Made by a program: the position numbers and the translations under genes
Source: Streptomyces spiramyceticus
Lineage (GTDB): Bacteria; Actinomycetota; Actinomycetes; Streptomycetales; Streptomycetaceae
Assembly (NCBI RefSeq): GCF_028807635.1
Contig: NZ_JARBAX010000002.1
Span: 558,001 to 622,000, forward strand
Length of the DNA: 64,000 nt
Reading direction: 5' to 3'
The notes under the pieces: model-generated
What the model saw: the letters and a program-made list of their open reading frames with translations, nothing else
What the model was told of the DNA's origin: nothing
The model's database searches: none
Part shown: piece by piece, positions 55,721 through 64,000 of the stretch
Numbering within the stretch: the stretch's first letter is position 1
Layout: every line of letters starts with the position of its first letter

Positions 55721-57036
55721 TGGGTTTCGCCTCCCTCTGCGGTTGCGGTTGCGGCCAGGTACTCCGTGAACAGGTCGCGCAGCCGCTCGCCGTCGTCGGC
55801 GCCCAGCAGTGCGCTGGACCAGCGCAGGGCCAGATGCAGCTTGCCCCCTGTGCTTGCCGTGGTGACCGTCAGGCCGCGTGGCATCCGGGCCGGGGCGGAG
55901 AACCAGACGGCTGTCGCCCGGCCTGTGCCCTCGCCGAAGTCAAGGGCGTACGGGATACGGCCGATGTTGCTCAGGAGTGTGGTCGAGGTCCACGGTGCGA
56001 CGGCTCTGCGCAGGCCGCGCGTGATCGCCGCGCGGACCCCGACCGGGAGCACGGGGGCGGTGAGCAGGGCCGCGCCGTGGCCCAGCTGGGGGCGGGGCAG
56101 GGCCTTGAGGGCGCGGGTGCGGCGGGCGGTGAGGTGCAGGAGGTCGGGGGTGGAGTGTGTTGCCAACTCCTTTGAGGTGAACGGGACTTCTACCAGGCGA
56201 GTGCCGTTTCCTATCGGCATGTCCGGGCCCCGGGGGCGGTCGTCCACGGGCATTGTGATGCGCATGGGGCGTGGGGGGCGGTCGTGTTCGTTGTTCCAGT
56301 GGGCGATCATGCGGGCCGTGGCGACCATGAGCTGGTCGTTGACCGTGTACGGCGCGGTGCGCGGGCGGCTGGGTACGGGGAGCTCGGTGATCAGCATCCT
56401 GTTGCCGGTGGCGACAGTCGGCGTGCCGGGGGCTACGCGTGCGATCGGGGCGAATCCTGTGCCGCTCAGGGGGCCGGGCTGGTCCTGGGGCGACTGCGGT
56501 GCGGCTGGGCGGGCGGGGGCGGCGGTCGCGGGGGCGTTGCTCTGGCCGCTGTACAGCTCGGCGGCGGTGGCGAGGACGCGGAGGCAGGCGGGGCCGTCGA
56601 GGGCGGTGTGGTTCACCGTCAGAAGGAGTACGGAGCCGATCACTTCAAGGCGTACGGGTGGGGAGACGGCGAGCGGCGGAGCGAAGGCGAGGGCGCGCTC
56701 GCGGGCGCGGGGGAGTGCGTCCGGGGTGGCCGGCGGGAACGTTACGACGTCGGTGTCGGGGGTCCGGGTGAGCTCCCACTCGTACCGGCGCCGGTACCAG
56801 GGGCCGGGCGCCTCCCGCATCAGGATGCGAGGGTGGCGGCGTAACGCCTCGGCGAAGGCGGCCCGCAGGCGGGCGGGGTCGGGCTGGGTGGGGAGGTGGA
56901 CCTCGATGTGTACGGTCTCGGGCTCACGGGGTTGCAGGCAGTGCCGGGTGACTTCGTCGACGACGGTGAAGGGCACACGGGCGTGCGGGGGCTGCGGTGG
57001 GCCTCCGGGGCGGGCGGGGTGCTGCAGTGCGGTCAT
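55717..57036 (-). CDS. Condensation-domain-like acyltransferase
   Basis: About 439 residues from ATG 57036. HxxxDG in LLTVNHTALDGPACLRVLAT is the catalytic motif of the condensation/chloramphenicol-acetyltransferase-like fold; PVDDRPRGPDMPIGNGTRLV and LLSNIGRIPYALDFGEG are the later structural motifs. Relatives include PapA-type acyltransferases of lipid assembly. An acyl transfer to a sugar or lipid acceptor is likely; donor unknown. The frame continues upstream of 57036 without a better start. Confidence 0.82.
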   Translation of the reverse strand: MTALQHPARPGGPPQPPHARVPFTVVDEVTRHCLQPREPETVHIEVHLPTQPDPARLRAAFAEALRRHPRILMREAPGPWYRRRYEWELTRTPDTDVVTFPPATPDALPRARERALAFAPPLAVSPPVRLEVIGSVLLLTVNHTALDGPACLRVLATAAELYSGQSNAPATAAPARPAAPQSPQDQPGPLSGTGFAPIARVAPGTPTVATGNRMLITELPVPSRPRTAPYTVNDQLMVATARMIAHWNNEHDRPPRPMRITMPVDDRPRGPDMPIGNGTRLVEVPFTSKELATHSTPDLLHLTARRTRALKALPRPQLGHGAALLTAPVLPVGVRAAITRGLRRAVAPWTSTTLLSNIGRIPYALDFGEGTGRATAVWFSAPARMPRGLTVTTASTGGKLHLALRWSSALLGADDGERLRDLFTEYLAATATAEGGETQ

Positions 57037-57311
57037 CTTCCGTTCCCGTCGGGGGGCGGCGTCGGCGTCGGGGGCTGTGCGGTGCGGTGCGGGGGTGGGC
57101 GCGTGCGGTGGCTTTGGGGTCGGTGCCGCGCTGGGGCGTCTCCTCGGGTGCCGAACGGGCGGGGGAGTGGTTTGTACGCCGCCCAAACTGTGTTCGACAC
57201 CCTGCGGGGAGCGCCCCTGCACGTCCCCTCCCGCAACCCGGTTTGCGAAGCGGCGTGGGGCTCGTCTTGGGCCGTGCCCAGCGGCACCCAGGTGTCCGTC
57301 GGCTCCGTGCA

Positions 57312-60300
57312 TTAGCTGCGCTTCCGGGGCTTGGGGACAGCGGGGTGGGGCGGGGAGGTGACAGCGCCGTCGGCGCCCGCTTCGACGGCGTCGGTTGAGG
57401 TTGCCGGCGCGCTCCCGGCTGGGGGCGGGGGCGGGCCGGTCGGGACTCCGGGTGCGGATGGGGTGGTGGGTGTGCCTCCCTCTCCGCCGACGGGGGTGGC
57501 GTGCGCAGTGGCCGGTGCTCCGGGCGCAGGCGAGGTGTTCGGGGGCTCGTGGCCCGTGTTGCGGGTTGTCGTTACCAGGGCCGCCACCAGTGCCGTGAGC
57601 GCCAGGAGTTGCGCCGCCGGGCCGAACGCGCCCTCGTCCGCCGACGCCGGTGCCCCCGCCTCCAGGGCCGCCGCCGTGCCCGCCGCCGCCATCGCCAGCA
57701 GCGCCATCGGGGGCAGCAGGGTCGGGCGGAAGTGGGACACGAGGGCCAGCGCCGGGACCAGCAGCGCCAGTGGGCCGGCCACCACAGCCACCGCCAGCGT
57801 GAGTACCGCCACGCCAAGGACCGGGCCGGGGGCGGGCGGAGGAGTGGAGGTGGGGGCGGGTGTGGCCTTGCGGCGGAACAGGGTCAGGGCCGCCAGTAGT
57901 AGCACCGCCGCGCCGCCGCCGATCAGCCCCGCCTCGTACAGCTTCGCCGGGCCGTACGCCAGGCGCACCGTGCCGCCCGTGCCCTCCGGGATCAGCCAGC
58001 CCTGCTGCCAGCCGTCCAGCCGTACCGAGGGCAACTCCTTGCCGTTGAGGGTGGCGTGCCAGCCGGGGTTCGCGTTCTCGTACAGCTGGAGGTACGAGGC
58101 CTCGCCCTCGCCGACCTGTATCGAGCGGCGGTCGCCCGTGCCGTCCTGTACCGAGAGCGGGCGGGAGTCGCGTGCCGTCGGCGCCGGCTTGCCCTTGGTC
58201 AGGGTGATGTCCGTCAGGGCCAAGGGGCCCGCGTCGCCCGCCTCCACGCGGTGCGTGCCCGGGGTCAGGCTCGCTTTGCCGTTGCGCTGCTCACCCGCGC
58301 ACAGCGAGACCTGGATCGGGCGGCGTTCCGTCAGATCGCTGATCCTTCCCTTCGCGCTCGTCGCGTGCAGGGTGCCGTCGATGGCGAGTACGGGGCCCTG
58401 GCCACAGGGGAGTTGGAAGGTTTTGGACGGGTCGGGTTGCGGGATTCGGAATTCGTTCAGAGCGGGTACGTAGACCTCGCTCAGGCCTACCGGAAGCTGC
58501 ATCTCGCCGTCCGCCACCGGGTTGTGCACGGTGAGCGGGGCGGTGCGCGAGACCGTGATGTCCAGGCGGTCGGTGGTGATCGGCTCGAAGCGGGCCAGGC
58601 CGTTCTCGTCGACCGAGACCGTTGCCGCTCCGTCCGGGGAGCTGATTTCCACCTGCTCGGGGCGGGTGGAGAGACCGCCGGCCGCCGCGAAGACGATCTC
58701 GCCGACCGGTCGTTTCCCGGGCCATCGCAGGTGCAGTACCGCCCGGTCCCCGGCGATCCAGGAGGTGGTCAGGTCGCCGTCCACCAGGTTCCGGGGGGTG
58801 AGAGATGCGCCCAGGCGGGCCGTCGAGTCGGCGGTGGCGGTGACGCGGCGGCGTTGTTCGGGTGCCAGGCGGTAGAGGAGCTCGTCCAGTGCGTCGCCCG
58901 GTACCGGCAACGCGGTTGCCTTCAGGGCGTACGCCCCGCCTGTCCTGGTGGTGAACTGGCGGTGCAGGCCCACCTCCGCCGAGACCGGCGACAGGCCGCC
59001 CGGGTCGCTGCCCCTGTGCAGCGAGATCAGGTCCGGGTCGGCGTCCGAGGGGAGCGACAGCAGGCGCGTTACCTGGACGCCGGGGATGTCGACCGCCGAG
59101 AAGCCGGCACCCATCAGGCCCGGTCGGCCCTGCTGTGCACCTGTGATGGTGATGCGCAGCCAACTGGCATCCCCTGGCGGTGCCTTGACCGACTGCGGCA
59201 TGCCGTTCGGCTGGAGCGGGCTCGTTTCGCTGCCCCGGTTCGTTTCTACTCGTACGACAGTGGGCGCCGCCCGTACGCCGTCCCCGGGCAGCGGCGTCAG
59301 GCGGATCGAGGACGGCACGGACACCGCTGCGTCGAAGGCGATCCGCAGCCACTCGCCCGTCGGCGACGCCGCGCTGCCCTCGGTCCATGCCGTGTCGGGA
59401 TTCCCGTCGAAAGCGTTCACCGGGTCGTACTGCGGCAGATGGAACAGCCAGTTGCCGCTGCTCGACGCCGTCACCGAGTCCGCGCCGCGCAGGACCGACG
59501 TCGTCTGGTGTGCGATGCCCTTGGTGGGGAGGATCTGGCGCGGCGTCCGCCCCGGGTCCTGCACGCTTCCCGGGTGGTTCCGCTCCTCTGCCGTGTAGGT
59601 GTAGGAGGTGTTCGAATTCACCAGGCCGAAACGGGTGTCCGCCCGCCGCAGGCCGTCCGCTGTCGCCTGCACAGCCGGGTCGCCCAGGCCCGGGTGGCTG
59701 TCCCCGGTGAGCACCGCGGGACGCTCTCGCATCGCGGGGTCCGCCGAGAGTCGCAGCAGAGCCTCAGGTCCGCCGCTGACCACCGTCGTGTCCGCCACCG
59801 GCTTGAGTCCCGCCGGACCCGGACGGGCGGACGTCGGCGGCTGGTAGATCTCCACCGCCTGCTGACGTGGGTACAGGCCCTCGACCTGCACCGGGGTGTC
59901 GTCCGGGATGCGCCCGCCGGTCAGCACCGGGCCGAAGCCCGTGACCCGCCGGTAGCCGGACTCCTCCAGCGTGCGCTTCACCGTCTGCGGCGGTACGTAG
60001 CCGATCTGGTCCGGGTCGAGGTCGTTGCGTACGACGACATAGTGCAGGCCCGCGCGGGCCAAGTAGTCGCTCAGGCCGGGGACTTGGGTGCCGGACATCA
60101 GGGCCTGCTCCACCGCGTCCATCGCCCGCCGGTTGCCGGGCGTACCGAACGGCACGTAGTCGCGCTGCCCCCACCGGGAGTCGGCCAGGACGTCGAGGGG
60201 CTGGTCGATGGGCGAACCCCAGGTGTAGATGCCGTGGGCGGTGGCAGGGACGACCAGGGCGCGGCTGTCCGGGGAGTACTTCTTGAGCCAGTCGGCCGTG

Positions 60301-61643
60301 GCCTCCCAGTGCCCGGGGAGTTTGCTGAAGGATCCCGGCTGCAGGATGCTGCCGTTGACGTAAGGGAGCGCCAGTCCTGGCATGACGAGGAGCGCGGCGA
60401 CCAGCGGCGCGAAGCGGCGTCCCGGCAGTGGGCGCGCGCCGCGCTGTTCGGCGGCCACCGCTGTCACGTGCATCAGGCCGAGGACCAGTGCCAGCGCCAG
60501 GCCCGGCTGGAACTTGTAGATGTTGCGGAACGGCACCAGCCAGCTGTTCAGCCAGTCCTGTACGGCCGAATGGAAGGGGGCGCCCAGCGAACCCCCGTAT
60601 CCGGCAAGGGTGATGACCGCCACCGACAGCACCACCAGGACCAGCCAGCGGCGCTCCGGCATGTCCCGCCGGGCGAGCCCCGCAAGCCCCAGCGCGGCGG
60701 CGAACGCCGAGCCGAGGACGGCGACGACCGACGTGACCACCGTCCAGCCCGCCGGCAGCCATGCCTCGCCGAAGTGCAGATACGCGACCCAGTTCCCGGC
60801 GCCGCGCAGCAGCTCGGTGGCGGACATGGTGGCGGTCGTGGTCTCGGCCTGCTCGACGTACGGGAGGAAGTTCTCGCCGTTGATGCCGAGCATCAGGAGC
60901 GGTACGACCCACCACGCCGTGGCCAGAAGCACCCCCGGCACCCACCACCCGATCAGCGCGCGCCGACGGGGTCCGCCCGGCCTGCTGAGGAGATACAGCC
61001 CTACGGGCAGGAGCGCCGCGAGGGTGGATGCCGCGTTCACGCCACCCATGCAGGTGACCAGGAGGGCGGAGCGCAGCGCGGCGATACGGGCGCTCGTGCG
61101 CGGATCGGTGAGGGGCAGCAGCACCCACGGCAGCAGTGCCCCGGGCAGTGCGGCGGCCGAGGTCGACCCGATGACGATGGTGTACGTCGGCCACAGGGCG
61201 TACGCGACCGCGCCGAGCAGCCGGGCCGGGGCCGAGCCGATGCGCAGGCGCTCGGCGAGACGCAGGGCGCCCCAGAACGCGGTGGCGACGATGATCGACA
61301 GCCAGAGCCGTTCCGCGAGCCAGACCGGCAGGTGCACCAGGTCCGCCAGGGCGTAGAACGGCAGCATCGGGAAGGCGTAGCCGACGTACTGGTCGAAGAT
61401 GCCGCCGAAGCCCGACCTGCTGTGCCACAACTCGCCCAGGTCGGACAGGAATTTGAAGGGGTCGAGCGCCACGCCCAGCTTCGTCTCGAAGGTCATCCGG
61501 CCCGGTGAGACCGCCAGGAAGGCCAGAAGCACCACCGCCCAGAACCCGAACAGCCAGCGGCGTGAACGCGGATCGGCGGGATCCGGCGCCGGAGGGGGCC
61601 CGGGCGGGGGAGTCCTGGGGGGCGCCTGCAGAGTGCTGGTCAT
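57312..61643 (-). CDS. AftD-like alpha-(1->3)-arabinofuranosyltransferase
   Basis: 1443-residue membrane protein from ATG 61643. The first 480 residues carry about 11 spans (GT-C fold: WLFGFWAVVLLAFLAVSPGR, IFDQYVGYAFPMLPFYALAD, ...GNWVAYLHFGEAWLPAGWTV), followed by large periplasmic regions with F5/8-type carbohydrate-binding parts (YDPVNAFDGNPDTAWTEGSA; DGDLTTSWIAGDRAVLHLRW) and a final span region (about 1300-1420). This is the DUF3367/AftD architecture. AftD extends arabinan in mycobacteria; Streptomyces lacks that wall, so the acceptor must differ. Confidence 0.9.
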   Translation of the reverse strand: MTSTLQAPPRTPPPGPPPAPDPADPRSRRWLFGFWAVVLLAFLAVSPGRMTFETKLGVALDPFKFLSDLGELWHSRSGFGGIFDQYVGYAFPMLPFYALADLVHLPVWLAERLWLSIIVATAFWGALRLAERLRIGSAPARLLGAVAYALWPTYTIVIGSTSAAALPGALLPWVLLPLTDPRTSARIAALRSALLVTCMGGVNAASTLAALLPVGLYLLSRPGGPRRRALIGWWVPGVLLATAWWVVPLLMLGINGENFLPYVEQAETTTATMSATELLRGAGNWVAYLHFGEAWLPAGWTVVTSVVAVLGSAFAAALGLAGLARRDMPERRWLVLVVLSVAVITLAGYGGSLGAPFHSAVQDWLNSWLVPFRNIYKFQPGLALALVLGLMHVTAVAAEQRGARPLPGRRFAPLVAALLVMPGLALPYVNGSILQPGSFSKLPGHWEATADWLKKYSPDSRALVVPATAHGIYTWGSPIDQPLDVLADSRWGQRDYVPFGTPGNRRAMDAVEQALMSGTQVPGLSDYLARAGLHYVVVRNDLDPDQIGYVPPQTVKRTLEESGYRRVTGFGPVLTGGRIPDDTPVQVEGLYPRQQAVEIYQPPTSARPGPAGLKPVADTTVVSGGPEALLRLSADPAMRERPAVLTGDSHPGLGDPAVQATADGLRRADTRFGLVNSNTSYTYTAEERNHPGSVQDPGRTPRQILPTKGIAHQTTSVLRGADSVTASSSGNWLFHLPQYDPVNAFDGNPDTAWTEGSAASPTGEWLRIAFDAAVSVPSSIRLTPLPGDGVRAAPTVVRVETNRGSETSPLQPNGMPQSVKAPPGDASWLRITITGAQQGRPGLMGAGFSAVDIPGVQVTRLLSLPSDADPDLISLHRGSDPGGLSPVSAEVGLHRQFTTRTGGAYALKATALPVPGDALDELLYRLAPEQRRRVTATADSTARLGASLTPRNLVDGDLTTSWIAGDRAVLHLRWPGKRPVGEIVFAAAGGLSTRPEQVEISSPDGAATVSVDENGLARFEPITTDRLDITVSRTAPLTVHNPVADGEMQLPVGLSEVYVPALNEFRIPQPDPSKTFQLPCGQGPVLAIDGTLHATSAKGRISDLTERRPIQVSLCAGEQRNGKASLTPGTHRVEAGDAGPLALTDITLTKGKPAPTARDSRPLSVQDGTGDRRSIQVGEGEASYLQLYENANPGWHATLNGKELPSVRLDGWQQGWLIPEGTGGTVRLAYGPAKLYEAGLIGGGAAVLLLAALTLFRRKATPAPTSTPPPAPGPVLGVAVLTLAVAVVAGPLALLVPALALVSHFRPTLLPPMALLAMAAAGTAAALEAGAPASADEGAFGPAAQLLALTALVAALVTTTRNTGHEPPNTSPAPGAPATAHATPVGGEGGTPTTPSAPGVPTGPPPPPAGSAPATSTDAVEAGADGAVTSPPHPAVPKPRKRS

Positions 61644-62365
61644 GGACACCGCCGGAGGATGAGGAGGAGGTTCCAGGTGGCGAACTCGCGCAGCAGCGGC
61701 ACCTTCGGCACGATCCCGGGCAGGAACGGCCAGTAGCGGGCGCGTGCCGACACGACCTGCACATCGGTGCGGGCGCGCACCTGGCGCAGGGTGGTGCCGA
61801 TGTGGATCGGGAAGAGGTTCTCGCCGACGGTGTGCTTGGCCTTGCGCCCGGTGCGCCGCTCGTAGCGGCGGCGGCCCCGGTCGGCGCCCAGATAGTGCCA
61901 GGGCGCCCACTCGTGGCCGCCCCAGGGGGAGAACCAGTTGGTGAAGGACACGTAGATCAGGCCGTCCGGGGCGGTGACGCGGACCATCTCGCTCAGGAAG
62001 GTCCGCGGGTCCTCGACGTGCTCCAGCACATTGGAGGAGAAGCAGACGTCGGCCGTACCGTCCGCGAGGGGCAGGAGGTAGCCGTCGGCGACCACGGCCC
62101 CTTCGGTCTTGCGGCCGCCCGCGCCCAGCTCCCGTACATCCGGCTCGAAAAGGAAACTCTGCGCGCCGCGCCGCCGGAACTCCTCGGTGAAGTGGCCGCT
62201 GCCGCCACCGATGTCGACGACGACCTTGCCGGCCAGCGGAACGTACCGCTCCACCTGGTCCGCCGCGTCACGGGCCAGCAGCGCGTAGCACCGCTCCGGC
62301 TCGGTCTGCTCACGCATGAACGCCCGGAAGAGGGTGACGGACCTGTGCAGGGAGGGGTCCTTCAC
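61640..62365 (-). CDS. Class I SAM methyltransferase 2
   Basis: 241 residues from GTG 62365 (GGGGGTGAC upstream). KVVVDIGGGSGHFTEEFRRR (motif I), FLFEPDVRELG, VCFSSNVLEHVEDPRTFLSE, and GLIYVSFTNWFSPWGGHEWA. Similar proteins sit next to GT4 glycosyltransferases in actinobacterial envelope loci. Its stop overlaps the AftD-like start by 4 nt (ATGA), so the two are coupled. It follows the glycosyltransferase gene after 7 nt. Confidence 0.9.
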   Translation of the reverse strand: MKDPSLHRSVTLFRAFMREQTEPERCYALLARDAADQVERYVPLAGKVVVDIGGGSGHFTEEFRRRGAQSFLFEPDVRELGAGGRKTEGAVVADGYLLPLADGTADVCFSSNVLEHVEDPRTFLSEMVRVTAPDGLIYVSFTNWFSPWGGHEWAPWHYLGADRGRRRYERRTGRKAKHTVGENLFPIHIGTTLRQVRARTDVQVVSARARYWPFLPGIVPKVPLLREFATWNLLLILRRCP

Positions 62366-62372
62366 TGTGGTG

Positions 62373-63542
62373 TCACCCCCGCCGTGGCGCGGCCGCCTCG
62401 GCGGCCACCGCCCGGAACTGGCGCACCGTACTGCTCCAGCGGTAGCGCTCCGCACGCGCGGCCGCCGCGCCGCCCATCGCCTCGCGCCGCTCGGTGCTGA
62501 GGGCGAGCGTGCACCAGGCCGCGGCGAACGAGCTCTCGCCCCGCGCCAGTACGCCCGTCACGCCGTCCGCGATCGAGTCCCGCAGGCCCGGTACGTCGAA
62601 GCCGATCGCCGGGGTGCCACGGGTCGCGGCCTCGGTGACGACCAGGCCCCATCCCTCGACCGCCGAAGGATGCAGCAACAGCCATGCGGCGCAGAGGAGT
62701 TGATGCTTCTCCGCCTCCGACACCCGGCCCTTGAAGATCACGTCGGGGCCCGCGAGCGCTTCGAGGCGCCGGCGCTCGGGGCCGTCGCCGATGATCAGGA
62801 GTTTGCCGCCGGTGACCGGTCTGACCCGTTCCCAGAGGCGCAGCAGGAGATCGATGCGCTTGTACTCGACCAGCCGGCCCATCGCCAGGAAAAGCGGCTC
62901 GCTGGAACGGGGCGTAAGCGCGCCAGGCTGCTCCACTCCGTTGTGCACGACGCGGATCCGGCTGTGGTCGACGCCGAGCGCGCCCAGTGCGCCCGCCGTC
63001 GACGTGGAGACGGCGACCAGCAGATTCTCGCGCTGCGCGGCGGACAGTGCCCAGTGCTCCAGGCGGCGCCCGAGTCCGGCTGCGGGGCCGGGGAAGCGCA
63101 TCCCCCACAGCTCGGTGTGGACATGGTTGACCAGGCACAGGGTGGGGCCGCGGTGCCAGAGCGGGGTGAGGTACGGCAGCCCGTTGCAGACCTCGACCAG
63201 CAGATCGCAGTCGCCGACCTGACGGGTGAAGGCGCGGCGGGCCTTGATGAAGTGACCGAGGTCGCCGCCTGCGGAGACGACCCGGTAGTCGCGGTACGCC
63301 GCCGGACCTCCGCACAGCAGTGTGACCTGGTGGCCGAGGGCGGTGAGGCCGTCCGCGAGGCGGTCGACGAGGAGCTCGGAGCCGCCGGCCGCCGGGTTGC
63401 CCAGGTCGCGGCGGGAGAGGAAGACGATGCGACGGGGGTGGAGTGGTGTGGCAGCGTTTTCCTCGTTTTTCTGAGACTTCTGGGTCGCGCGGTTCTTCTG
63501 AGGGTTCGCATCGTGCAGTGTGGGGGGCACGTGCTGGGGCAT
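62373..63542 (-). CDS. GT4-family glycosyltransferase
   Basis: 389 residues. IVFLSRRDLGNPAAGGSELL starts the GT-B fold; VAVSTSTAGALGALGV, LVEYKRIDLLLRLWERVRPV, LLIIGDGPERRRLEALAGPD, and PSAVEGWGLVVTEAATRGTP with the ExxxxxxxE/EGWG site are GT4 (retaining) motifs. Nucleotide sugar and acceptor unknown. ATG 63542 with GAGTTGGAG region upstream. First gene of the glycosyltransferase, methyltransferase, AftD run. Confidence 0.92.
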   Translation of the reverse strand: MPQHVPPTLHDANPQKNRATQKSQKNEENAATPLHPRRIVFLSRRDLGNPAAGGSELLVDRLADGLTALGHQVTLLCGGPAAYRDYRVVSAGGDLGHFIKARRAFTRQVGDCDLLVEVCNGLPYLTPLWHRGPTLCLVNHVHTELWGMRFPGPAAGLGRRLEHWALSAAQRENLLVAVSTSTAGALGALGVDHSRIRVVHNGVEQPGALTPRSSEPLFLAMGRLVEYKRIDLLLRLWERVRPVTGGKLLIIGDGPERRRLEALAGPDVIFKGRVSEAEKHQLLCAAWLLLHPSAVEGWGLVVTEAATRGTPAIGFDVPGLRDSIADGVTGVLARGESSFAAAWCTLALSTERREAMGGAAAARAERYRWSSTVRQFRAVAAEAAAPRRG

Positions 63543-63674
63543 GCGAGCTCCAACTCGTTTCAGGGTGCGGAACCGGTGGGGCCGTTCTCGGGGTGGGGTG
63601 GACAGTTTTCGCCACGCTGTTCGATGCGGCTACTCACCTCGGTGACAATTTCGGGCCCACTGAGAGCTGATGTG

Positions 63675-63691
63675 TCATCACATTGTGATGA
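63675..63691. promoter_or_regulatory. Perfect 8-1-8 palindrome upstream of the glycosyltransferase
   Basis: TCATCACATTGTGATGA, lying on the 3' end of the partial DUF3068 gene (its stop is inside) and 133 nt upstream of the glycosyltransferase start. It may be an operator for the glycosyltransferase unit or a short terminator; no U-tract follows, which favours an operator. Confidence 0.4.
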
Positions 63692-64000
63692 TTTGCTGGG
63701 AAGTCGGTCGTTCCCGCCCTCGCACGACGAGTACCGCACCAGCCAGCGCCAGCAGCACTCCCGCCCCACCGCCCCCCATCGGCAGCGTCTCGCCCACCAG
63801 CTTCAGCCGGTCGCTGTCGGCCGAGGCCAGGCCCACCTGCGAGCGCTGCGTCGCCGCCGTGAACTCCAGCCGCTCGCTGTCCAGCAGCACCACCGCGTCC
63901 TTCTTCGCGCCCGGTGCGCGCAGCGTCTTCCGCGGACCGATCGCGGCATTGATAATGCGCCCTGTACGCCGGTCGACGACCAGCTCGATGCCATGGTTGG
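63678..64000 (-). CDS. DUF3068 (porin PorA-like) protein, C-terminal part only
   Basis: The frame is open from the window edge: NHGIELVVDRRTGRIINAAI and KDAVVLLDSERLEFTAATQR, SQVGLASADSDRLKLVGETL, then a terminal membrane span GAGVLLALAGAVLVVRGRE and a short tail. This is the end of DUF3068 proteins (two-span membrane proteins with a large outer domain). The start is beyond base 64000. It is the last gene in view of the envelope block. Confidence 0.75.
   Translation of the reverse strand, partial: NHGIELVVDRRTGRIINAAIGPRKTLRAPGAKKDAVVLLDSERLEFTAATQRSQVGLASADSDRLKLVGETLPMGGGGAGVLLALAGAVLVVRGRERPTSQQIITM

Noticed and set aside
58056..61508. An 1150-codon plus-strand frame opposite the AftD-like gene
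   Set aside because: Arg/Gly/Gln-rich low-sense protein; AftD motifs on the minus strand are clear. Same explanation as for other GC-rich shadows, including the 732-codon frame at 55163-57361.

Overview
The window reads as Streptomyces (or a very close actinomycete): GC-rich throughout, GTG and TTG starts beside ATG, many NTGA stop/start overlaps, and a contiguous block of purine-degradation and glyoxylate genes in the order I remember from the Streptomyces chromosome. All identifications come from reading the translated sequence; nothing was searched.

Accessory arm, 1 to about 24.7 kb. This looks like the right-hand part of an integrated island. It ends at a large serine integrase (22755) whose reading frame runs across the attachment junction into the 3' end of a chromosomal acyl-CoA synthetase. 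The arm is rich in decayed genes: a SpoIIE-type phosphatase tail, an acyltransferase, a nuclease-like gene, an AraC regulator, an ATP-dependent DNA ligase, an IS5-type transposase and a DUF6207 gene. Between them are intact modules: a metal-exporting P-type ATPase with a PacL/DUF1490 partner; two small-membrane-protein genes; a five-gene, tightly packed operon of two small secreted proteins, a GNAT/FeeM-like acyltransferase, a radical SAM protein and a cytochrome P450 (13.9-17.6 kb); and a four-gene EF-hand, JAMM-like, SnoaL-like and VOC operon (20.2-22.2 kb).

Core block, 25-46 kb. A second acyl-CoA synthetase and a broken zinc dehydrogenase precede gcl (glyoxylate carboligase), catalase, tartronate semialdehyde reductase, hydroxypyruvate isomerase, a thiamine-binding protein, an HTH protein, OHCU decarboxylase, 5-hydroxyisourate hydrolase, uricase, an 8-oxoguanine deaminase-type amidohydrolase and an NCS2 purine permease. 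Together they take up purines, oxidise urate to S-allantoin, and turn the glyoxylate later released from allantoin into glycerate precursors; catalase removes the hydrogen peroxide made by uricase. Two operator families are visible by eye. Paired 15-bp sites, 21 bp apart, lie upstream of gcl and of hyi. A TCAACA-N3-TGTTGA palindrome lies 62-63 bp upstream of both catalase and the urate operon. Chitosanase, a Ser-less alpha/beta hydrolase, a fibronectin-type lipoprotein and an inositol-monophosphatase-like enzyme follow.

Second accessory segment, 46-53.6 kb. A six-gene minus-strand operon has every junction overlapping by 4 nt: small protein, HATPase, small peptide, APH-like kinase, lactate/malate dehydrogenase-like protein (now frameshifted) and an HPr-kinase-like P-loop protein. 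It is divergent from an XRE regulator and an HD phosphohydrolase. I do not recognise it as a described system.

Cell-envelope block, 53.8-64 kb. Trm112, an EamA-like permease, two methyltransferases, a condensation-like acyltransferase, a large AftD-like arabinofuranosyltransferase, a GT4 glycosyltransferase and a partial DUF3068 protein, all on the minus strand, suggest envelope glycan or glycolipid assembly.
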